DNA from: Candidatus Pyrohabitans jungbluthii
GTDB lineage: Archaea; Hydrothermarchaeota; Hydrothermarchaeia; Hydrothermarchaeales; BMS3B
DNA: 64,000 nt
Assembly: GCA_002010065.2 (NCBI GenBank)
Contig: MTMD02000002.1
Span: 62,001-126,000 of the forward strand
Direction of reading: 5' to 3'
This document shows, piece by piece, positions 58,609-64,000 of the stretch. Below the pieces are notes generated by a model. That model was not told the origin of the DNA and did not search any database. It saw only the letters and a program-made list of their open reading frames with translations. The position numbers and the translations under genes are program-made. Each line of letters begins with the position of its first letter. The stretch's first letter is position 1.

Positions 58609-59604
58609 TCACTTCCTGAAGCTGGTAATCAGCTTTGGCTTTTTTCCTATTAAAACCATGTCCTCAATCCTTACACCTATCTCCCTATAAACCCCAGGTT
58701 CTACTGTCACCACCATTCCCTCGCGAAGCTCCTCCTTCCCGTGCATGCTTAAGGTAGGAGCCTCGTGCACCTCCAATCCAAGCCCATGTCCCGTGGAATG
58801 CAGAAAGTACTTCTCTAAGCGATACTCCCGCAGCACCTCGCGGGCAGCATTGTCAACCTCACGCACAAGGCTGCCGGCAACGCAATGTTCAATCGCCGCC
58901 CTCTGAGCTTCGAGCACCGCCTCATAAATCTCCTGGAAGGCTTTGCTTTCGGCGAGGGAAAAGCTGCGCGTTATATCGCTTGCGTAGTGCTCAAACCTCG
59001 CCCCCAGGTCGACAATAATCGAAGAAGGCTCAAGGGGAACCGCTTTTGGCGTGTGGTGAGGGATAGCGGAGTTCTCACCTGAGGCGATGATCACATCGAA
59101 GGCAGCATCGGCTTCCCTCTCCAACAGGTACCCAGCGTAGGCGGCAAGTTCCTTCTCACTCTCGGCTTGGGTAAGCCTCTCGGCGACTTTCCCCATTACT
59201 TGCTCTGCTATCCGCGCCGCCTTTTTTATCCTCTTCAGCTCCTCCTTCTCCTTCACCTTCCGCATATCCTCCAAGAACCCTAGGTTAGCCACCTGCCTCC
59301 CTTTAAGATACCTCTCATAGAACTCATAATTGGCGTACCCCTTCTCTATGCCAACTCGCTTACCCTTTATCTGCTTTAACCTTCGTCTGAAGTTCTTGAC
59401 CACCTCCACCTCTACGTTTGAGCCTTCGCTTCGCTTCCCATCCATTGGCGAGACGAGAAGTCTTGGGTTGTCCTCAAGAAGCAGGGCCGCAAAAGCTGAG
59501 GGATAAAAACCGGTGAGGTAGTATATGTTCTGGGGCTTCAGCACTATACCTGTGCTCACCTTTCTCTTCCTAAGCTCCTCAAGGGCTCTCTCAAGGCGGT
59601 TCAT
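58609..59604 (-). CDS. Xaa-Pro dipeptidase-like M24 peptidase
   Basis: 331 residues. The N-terminal creatinase-like domain precedes a pita-bread core with metal ligands in DLGARFEHYASDITRS, HSTGHGLGLEVHE, EPGVYRE and GVRIEDMVLIG. It cleaves Xaa-Pro dipeptides (prolidase) or small peptides. It starts at the ATG at 59604. It is in the same-strand chain queA-pepQ-gammaCA-larC, though intergenic spaces vary. Confidence 0.9.
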   Translation of the reverse strand: MNRLERALEELRKRKVSTGIVLKPQNIYYLTGFYPSAFAALLLEDNPRLLVSPMDGKRSEGSNVEVEVVKNFRRRLKQIKGKRVGIEKGYANYEFYERYLKGRQVANLGFLEDMRKVKEKEELKRIKKAARIAEQVMGKVAERLTQAESEKELAAYAGYLLEREADAAFDVIIASGENSAIPHHTPKAVPLEPSSIIVDLGARFEHYASDITRSFSLAESKAFQEIYEAVLEAQRAAIEHCVAGSLVREVDNAAREVLREYRLEKYFLHSTGHGLGLEVHEAPTLSMHGKEELREGMVVTVEPGVYREIGVRIEDMVLIGKKPKLITSFRK

Positions 59605-59675
59605 GTGAGTTAATTATCTGCGCAGGTTTTTATATATAATCTGAATTGAAAAATTATGCGTTTGACTAAGAGGAC

Positions 59676-60680
59676 TCACCTGAATATCAGCATCGCATCC
59701 CCAAAGCTGTAAAAGCGGTACCTGTGCTTAATCGCCTCCTGGTAAGCCCTGAGAATCCGCTCCCTCCCTGCGAAGGCGCTCACGAGCATTAGAAGCGTAG
59801 AGCGGGGGAGGTGGAAATTGGTTATTAGCCCGGCATAGGGCAGCCTGAACTCGTAGCCAGGGTAGATGAAGAGCGTAGTCGTAGAAACGCCCGGAACAAC
59901 TCCTCCGTCCTGAAAGGCGCTCTCCAGGGCGCGAACAGTCGTCGTACCCACGGCGAAAACCCTGCACCCCTCTTCCAGCGCACGGTTTATCTTCTCTGCC
60001 TCATTGCGGGGTATCTCAAAATGCTCCTCGTGCATTCGATGCTTTTCCACCTCCTCCACCTTCACAGGCAGAAACGTGCCAAGACCAACGTGCAGTGTTA
60101 TGAAAGCAAACTCCACGCCGCGGCTGCGGAGCTCAGCTAAAAGCTCCTGTGTAAAGTGAAACCCTGCGGTGGGTGCGGCGATGCTCCCGTCCTTGCTTGC
60201 ATAAACCGTCTGGTACTCCTCCGGGTTATCTACCCTCCTCTTTATGTACGGCGGGGTTGGCATCTCACCTATCTTCCACATCGCCTGTCTAATATCTCCA
60301 CCACTGAAGCGGACCACAAGTTTACCTTCGCTTTTATTCTCAACCCGAGCATGTATTCCAGAAGGAAATATTATCTCCATGCTCTCCCTCAGCTTGCCCT
60401 TGAAGAGGCACTCCCACAGGTTCTCCTCAAGCTCCTTCACCAGAAGAAGCTCCACCCTGCCGCCAGTGCTCTTCTTCCCCTTAAGGCGCGCAGGAATTAC
60501 GCGAGAATTGTTGAAAACAAGCAGGTCGCCCCTCTCAAGGTAGCGTACTATTTCCCTGAAGATGCGGTGCTCTATATTGTCGCCTCGCAGCACCATTAAC
60601 TTTGAGGCATCCCTCCTTCTAAGGGGCTCCTGGGCGATAAGCTCCTTTGGCAGGGCGTAGTCGAAGTCGCTCAATTTCAT
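59676..60680 (-). CDS. queA: S-adenosylmethionine:tRNA ribosyltransferase-isomerase (QueA)
   Basis: 334 residues from the ATG at 60680; the TTG frame is longer by three codons. Sequence follows QueA throughout: MKLSDFDYALPKELIAQEPLRRRDASKLMVL, LVFNNSRVIPARLKGKK, GSIAAPTAGFHFTQELLAELRSRG, FITLHVGLGTFLPV, GTTTVRALES, YAGLITNFHLPRSTLLMLVSAFAG. QueA adds an epoxycyclopentanediol unit to preQ1 in queuosine synthesis. This is typical of bacteria; archaea normally make archaeosine. No tgt or queG is in the window. Confidence 0.93.
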   Translation of the reverse strand: MKLSDFDYALPKELIAQEPLRRRDASKLMVLRGDNIEHRIFREIVRYLERGDLLVFNNSRVIPARLKGKKSTGGRVELLLVKELEENLWECLFKGKLRESMEIIFPSGIHARVENKSEGKLVVRFSGGDIRQAMWKIGEMPTPPYIKRRVDNPEEYQTVYASKDGSIAAPTAGFHFTQELLAELRSRGVEFAFITLHVGLGTFLPVKVEEVEKHRMHEEHFEIPRNEAEKINRALEEGCRVFAVGTTTVRALESAFQDGGVVPGVSTTTLFIYPGYEFRLPYAGLITNFHLPRSTLLMLVSAFAGRERILRAYQEAIKHRYRFYSFGDAMLIFR

Positions 60681-60861
60681 AGTCAACAAAGGAGAGGTTC
60701 ACGTGGAAAATATATAGTTTAACCTTAATTTTAACAAAACCTCCACCGCAGGATACCGAACAAAACTTTTAAATATTTATTAAATTAATTACACAGGTGG
60801 CTTAGTGGAAGCCCGCTCCGATAATCTGATATTACAAAAAGCTCTGCAGGAGATTGAGAGG

Positions 60862-61554
60862 ATGAAGGAAGTAAGCATTGCCAAGGGTCTGGTAATTCTT
60901 GTTATCCTTTTGAGCATGCTCTCCGTGGCTCATGCCAAGCCAGAGTATGCGGAAAAGACTGGCGAAAGCTGCGTTGTCTGCCATCCCAATGGTCCGCCTG
61001 AACTGGGACCTGCGGGAGAGTACTACAAGGAGCACGGCACCCTCGAAGGCTACGGCGAGCTTCCAGCAGGAGAGCCTGAGCCAGGGGGGAGGTGCAACGT
61101 CTGCCATGCCCAGTTCAAGCCCAACCCCACGCCCCGGGACTTGAGCGCTGCTCCGCGAGAGCCCAACCACAGGTTTGAGTTCAACCACGGCGGCGGCAAG
61201 TTCTGGTGCCTCACCTGCCACAACCCTGTGAACCGCGACACCCTTCGCCTTTTCAACGGGAGCGAAATCCCCTTTGAGGATGCTCCTGAACTATGCGCCC
61301 AGTGCCATGGCGTGATTTACCAAGAGTGGAAGGACCACATCCACGGCAGGTGGGTTGGCAGTATCGAAAGCCCAGAGCCGGATGTTATATGTACAGATTG
61401 CCACAACCCGCATGATCCAGAGTTCAAACCGATTAAGCCAGAGAAGCCGCCGGAGAAGCCTCCAGCTTCAAAGGAGATTCCCAACTATCCGGTATACTCT
61501 TTCATAGTGCTAGCACTAAGCCTTTTGCTTGCTGTGTACGCCGCGTGGAGGTAG
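60862..61554 (+). CDS. five-heme, membrane-anchored cytochrome c
   Basis: 230 residues from the ATG at 60862 (AGGAG 9 bases upstream), which opens a normal signal peptide ending SVAHA; a GTG at 60805 would add 19 residues. Five CxxCH motifs occur in order: CVVCH, CNVCH, CLTCH, CAQCH and CTDCH. Further histidines (FNHGG, DHIHG, NPHDP) could serve as distal ligands. A Pro/Lys linker and a C-terminal membrane helix (FIVLALSLLLAVYAAW) anchor it. It resembles the cytochrome subunits of CISM complexes; it has too many hemes for DsrJ. Confidence 0.9.
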   Translation: MKEVSIAKGLVILVILLSMLSVAHAKPEYAEKTGESCVVCHPNGPPELGPAGEYYKEHGTLEGYGELPAGEPEPGGRCNVCHAQFKPNPTPRDLSAAPREPNHRFEFNHGGGKFWCLTCHNPVNRDTLRLFNGSEIPFEDAPELCAQCHGVIYQEWKDHIHGRWVGSIESPEPDVICTDCHNPHDPEFKPIKPEKPPEKPPASKEIPNYPVYSFIVLALSLLLAVYAAWR

Positions 61555-61558
61555 AGAG

Positions 61559-62536
61559 ATGGTTGACGAGAGCAGGAGAGACTTCCTCAAAAAAGCGGCT
61601 GCTGGTGCAACCGCAGCTGTTATTCCTTTCGCAAACGTGCGTATCCCAGTAATTGACGTAACCCTCGAGGAGTTCTTCCAGAAACACTACAAAGAGATGA
61701 GTGACGATGACAAGAAGCGCGTTATAGAGCGTCTTAAGAAAGAGTACAAGGAGAAGTACGGTATAGACGCTGAGATAAAGACGACGCCACCAAAGGAAGG
61801 CGTTGTTTGGGGCTACGCGCTCAATATACAGAAGTGCATCGGCTGCAGGCGCTGCGTCTATGCCTGCATGCGGGAGAACAACCAGTCTCGAGCCTCACCT
61901 AAGGATCCGACTAAAAGCGAGATACAGTGGATCCGCGTGCTTGAGATAGAGAAGTTCAAGATTCACCCTGGCGAGGAAGGCAAAGACTTCCGTACTCGCT
62001 TTGGCGAGATTATTGCGGGCGTCAACTTAGAGGAGAATGAGCACTACTACAACCCGGAGCATGTGCCAGAGGAGGATAAATTCTACGTGCCTATCCAGTG
62101 CCAGCAGTGCGAGCGCCCACCCTGTGTGAAGGTGTGCCCAACAAAAGCTACATGGAAGGAGCCTGACGGAATAATCGTGGTGGACTACAACTGGTGCATT
62201 GGCTGCAGATTCTGCCTCGCCGCGTGCCCCTACTGGGCTCGCAGGTTTAACTGGAGCGATCCATATTTACCCAAGGAGGAGATCAACCCCAAGATGCACT
62301 ACCTGGGCAATCGTATCCGCATGCGTGGCGTTGTGGAAAAGTGCACCTTCTGCATACAGCGCACCAGAGAGGGGCGCTACCCCGCGTGCGTGGAAGCTTG
62401 TCCAGTGGGTGCAAGGAAGTTCGGCAACCTGCTTGATCCAGAGAGCGATGTGAGGAAGGTGCTGGAGAAAAAGCGCGTCTTCCGGCTGAAAGAGGAACTC
62501 GGAACGCAGCCGAAATTCTTCTACTTCATGGACTGA
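61559..62536 (+). CDS. exported four-cluster ferredoxin subunit (DsrO/HybA-like)
   Basis: 325 residues from the ATG at 61559. An N-terminal SRRDFLKKAAAGATAAVIPF resembles a Tat signal. Cluster motifs are CIGCRRCVYACMRENN, CQQCERPPCVKVCP, CIGCRFCLAACPYWARRF and CTFCIQRTREGRYPACVEACP, giving about four [4Fe-4S] clusters. It would shuttle electrons between the cytochrome and the NrfD-type subunit. It is 4 bases after the cytochrome gene. Confidence 0.9.
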   Translation: MVDESRRDFLKKAAAGATAAVIPFANVRIPVIDVTLEEFFQKHYKEMSDDDKKRVIERLKKEYKEKYGIDAEIKTTPPKEGVVWGYALNIQKCIGCRRCVYACMRENNQSRASPKDPTKSEIQWIRVLEIEKFKIHPGEEGKDFRTRFGEIIAGVNLEENEHYYNPEHVPEEDKFYVPIQCQQCERPPCVKVCPTKATWKEPDGIIVVDYNWCIGCRFCLAACPYWARRFNWSDPYLPKEEINPKMHYLGNRIRMRGVVEKCTFCIQRTREGRYPACVEACPVGARKFGNLLDPESDVRKVLEKKRVFRLKEELGTQPKFFYFMD

Positions 62537-62546
62537 GGTGATGGAG

Positions 62547-63815
62547 ATGAGCAAGCTAATCGACTTCGTGATAACCTCAATAAAGGTTTCCCTGACAGGA
62601 AGCAAGAAGTACTACGCATGGCTGGCGAGTCTGCTCATAATGGTGCTCTTCGGAGCGTTTTCATATTACTACCAGCTCAAATACGGATTGATAATCACCG
62701 ACATCCGCGACCAAGTGAGCTGGGGTAGCTACATCGCCAACTTCACATTCCTCGTTGGCGTAGCAGCGGCGGCAGTGATGATCGTCTTGCCTGCGTACAT
62801 CTACAACTACAAGGAATTCAAACATATCACCATATTCGGCGAACTCCTCGCTGTTGGAGCTTTGACAATGTGTCTGAGCTTCGTGCTTATTGACCTCGGT
62901 AGGATTGACAGGATGCTCCACATCCTGCCCTTCACAGGTACGCCAAACTGGCCTCAGTCCATGCTCACCTGGGACGTGATTGTGCTCAATGGCTACCTGT
63001 TCCTGAACCTGCTAATCCCGGGCTACCTGCTGTACAAAGCCTACGTTCGCGAGCCTCCACGAAAGTGGATTAAGATATTCATCCTCATCTCCATACCCTG
63101 GGCGATAAGCATCCACACAGTTACGGCGTTTCTCTACGGTGGCTTAGCCGCGAGACCCTTCTGGAACACCGCCGTGATGGCTCCGCGATTCCTTGCAAGC
63201 GCGTTTACAGCAGGACCCGCACTGATGATAATTATCCTCCAGATAGTCAGGCGCTACACATGCATTGGCAAGCCCGGGTGTAAGCTCGTTGTGACGGACA
63301 GAGCGCTCTTCACCCTGGCGCACATCGCTTTAATATCCATGCTGGTCAACCTGTTCTTCCTTGGCTCTGAGATTTACACCGTGGGCTACGCCGCAACCTC
63401 ACACCTTGCGCCGCTGAAGTACCTCTTCTTCGGCCTGGAGCACAACGGCGTACACTATGGCAAACTTCAGCCATACATGTGGGCAGCGATTACAATGGAG
63501 ATAATCGCCGCGATCTTGCTGCTCTTCCCGAAGACCCGCAAGAACTTCACAACGCTCAACATAGCCTGCATCTTCGCCTTCCTCGGCATATGGACAGAGA
63601 AGGGTATGGGCCTCATAATACCAGGCTTTATACCCACGCCCATCGGCGAGATATGGGAGTACTATCCCACACTTATGGAGATAATGATAACCCTCGCCGT
63701 GTGGGCTCTTGGTTTTCTGGTGTACACCCTTCTCCTCAAGGTTGCTATAGCGATAGAAGCCGAGGAAGTGGTGCACCCCAGCGCTAAAGACAAAGAGATG
63801 CCTGAGGCGCACTGA
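62547..63815 (+). CDS. NrfD/DsrP-type quinol-interacting membrane subunit
   Basis: 422 residues from the ATG at 62547 (GAGGTG 6 bases upstream); an ATG at 62541 and a GTG at 62538 also exist. About ten membrane helices; typical family blocks are DQVSWGSYIANFTFLVGVAAAAVMIVLPAYIY, LSFVLIDLGRID and PWAISIHTVTAFLYGGL. NrfD subunits bind menaquinol and drive electron transfer through the FeS subunit. It ends one base before hairpin copy 2. Confidence 0.9.
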   Translation: MSKLIDFVITSIKVSLTGSKKYYAWLASLLIMVLFGAFSYYYQLKYGLIITDIRDQVSWGSYIANFTFLVGVAAAAVMIVLPAYIYNYKEFKHITIFGELLAVGALTMCLSFVLIDLGRIDRMLHILPFTGTPNWPQSMLTWDVIVLNGYLFLNLLIPGYLLYKAYVREPPRKWIKIFILISIPWAISIHTVTAFLYGGLAARPFWNTAVMAPRFLASAFTAGPALMIIILQIVRRYTCIGKPGCKLVVTDRALFTLAHIALISMLVNLFFLGSEIYTVGYAATSHLAPLKYLFFGLEHNGVHYGKLQPYMWAAITMEIIAAILLLFPKTRKNFTTLNIACIFAFLGIWTEKGMGLIIPGFIPTPIGEIWEYYPTLMEIMITLAVWALGFLVYTLLLKVAIAIEAEEVVHPSAKDKEMPEAH

Positions 63816-63816
63816 G

Positions 63817-63861
63817 TAGGGGCGCCGCACCCGCCCCTATTACCCCATCCTCACTCACCAA
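63817..63861 (+). repeat. 3'-end hairpin element, copy 2
   Basis: TAGGGGCG pairs perfectly with CGCCCCTA around the loop CCGCACC (identical to copy 1), followed by TTACCCCATCCTCACTCACCA. It begins one base after the stop codon of the NrfD-type gene, in sense orientation. The tail ends at the stop codon of the convergent regulator gene. Confidence 0.75.
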
Positions 63862-64000
63862 CTACCATTTAGAGATTGCTTCTTCCACAGCGTTGACCCA
63901 CTGTTTAACGGCGTTGCGCAAAATCTTCTTTGCCTCTTCCTTGGGCACTGCCTCGTAAAGGTATGCTCTTCCCCTCTCCCGTGTAACCACGCGGCGATAG
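63862..64000 (-). CDS. C-terminal part of a probable winged-helix regulator (cut by window edge)
   Basis: 46 residues are visible, stop codon at 63862-63864. The sequence YRRVVTRERGRAYLYEAVPKEEAKKILRNAVKQWVNAVEEAISKW reads like a wing followed by the C-terminal dimerisation helix of archaeal HTH regulators of the TrmB or MarR kind. The start lies outside the window, so the full domain structure and target cannot be judged. It is convergent with the NrfD-type gene. Confidence 0.55.
   Translation of the reverse strand, partial: YRRVVTRERGRAYLYEAVPKEEAKKILRNAVKQWVNAVEEAISKW

Noticed and set aside
60862-61554. Calling the cytochrome DsrJ
   Set aside because: DsrJ is triheme and about 130-150 residues; this has five CxxCH motifs and a C-terminal membrane anchor.
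1-64000. CRISPR arrays, insertion sequences, rRNA genes or replication origin
   Set aside because: No regularly spaced repeats, transposase motifs, rRNA cores or Orc1/Cdc6-ORB clusters were seen; the only clear tRNA is Cys.

Overview
The window is archaeal and probably euryarchaeal, from an anaerobe or thermophile with a sulfur-linked respiratory chain. The evidence is transcription factor B, Gar1, aRF1, L10e, archaeal-type threonyl-tRNA synthetase, archaeal UMP kinase, a Tfx regulator, an ADP-dependent sugar kinase, an OB-fold RPA-like protein and TATA-box/GGTG-type expression signals. Base composition is about mid-50s % GC by eye, with a few clearly AT-richer genes. I cannot assign a genus; the DsrMK, AhbD-like, Ccm and ADP-kinase set recalls Archaeoglobi-like lineages. 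Genes are densely packed, commonly with 4-base stop/start overlaps, and TTG/GTG starts are frequent. There is no rRNA, CRISPR array or insertion sequence; one tRNA (Cys) is present.

Layout. 0-6.4 kb: a membrane-anchored winged-helix regulator, YchF GTPase, YjbQ, a frameshifted secreted protein, gar1-tfb and a PHP phosphoesterase. 6.6-16 kb: two tiny zinc ribbons, an AhbD-like heme radical SAM enzyme, sfsA, a second radical SAM enzyme, a BFN-domain lipoprotein, dcd, thrS, a small AT-rich pair of odd genes, and purM. 16-19 kb: a propeller lipoprotein, RPA-like protein, orphan receiver protein, DUF554 and tRNA-Cys. 19-25.6 kb: two sulfur-trafficking cassettes. The first is tetR, operator, dsrE, tusA and a DsbA-like gene. 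The second is a cysteine-desulfurase paralog lacking the PLP lysine, then tusA, iscS, iscU, a second iscU-like gene and nadA. 25.7-33.4 kb: an EamA transporter, a YkgJ-type protein, a HAD protein, a peptide-modifying-type radical SAM gene with a tiny ORF beside it, and an Lrp regulator with korDABC. 33.5-41 kb: a complete-looking ccmABCDE-lipoprotein-ccmF operon led by a membrane ArsR-type regulator. 41-45 kb: L10e, a 450-base structured repeat region, Tfx, a Clp1-type kinase and an ADP-dependent kinase. 46-49.3 kb: dsrM-dsrK with a divergent ATP-cone regulator. 49-56 kb: argS, prf1, pyrH, argJ, a YunC-like gene and a paralog of the first membrane regulator. 56-60.7 kb: larB, larC, a gamma-carbonic-anhydrase homolog, pepQ and queA. 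60.8-63.8 kb: a five-heme cytochrome, a four-cluster ferredoxin and an NrfD-type quinol subunit in one operon.

How it fits together. AhbD-type heme synthesis plus the Ccm system would supply c-type hemes to the five-heme cytochrome. DsrMK and the cytochrome/FeS/NrfD unit are two membrane electron-transfer modules linking a quinol pool to thiol/disulfide or sulfur chemistry. The TusA, DsrE and Isc genes handle sulfur transfer and Fe-S assembly.

Most notable observations: a dispersed hairpin element in three sense-oriented copies directly after stop codons; a NifS-like protein with Arg in place of the PLP lysine inside an Isc cluster; a near-perfect TetR operator in front of dsrE; a structured tandem repeat region at 42.05-42.29 kb; a nadA with no canonical start upstream of its conserved first strand; and a queA in an archaeon.
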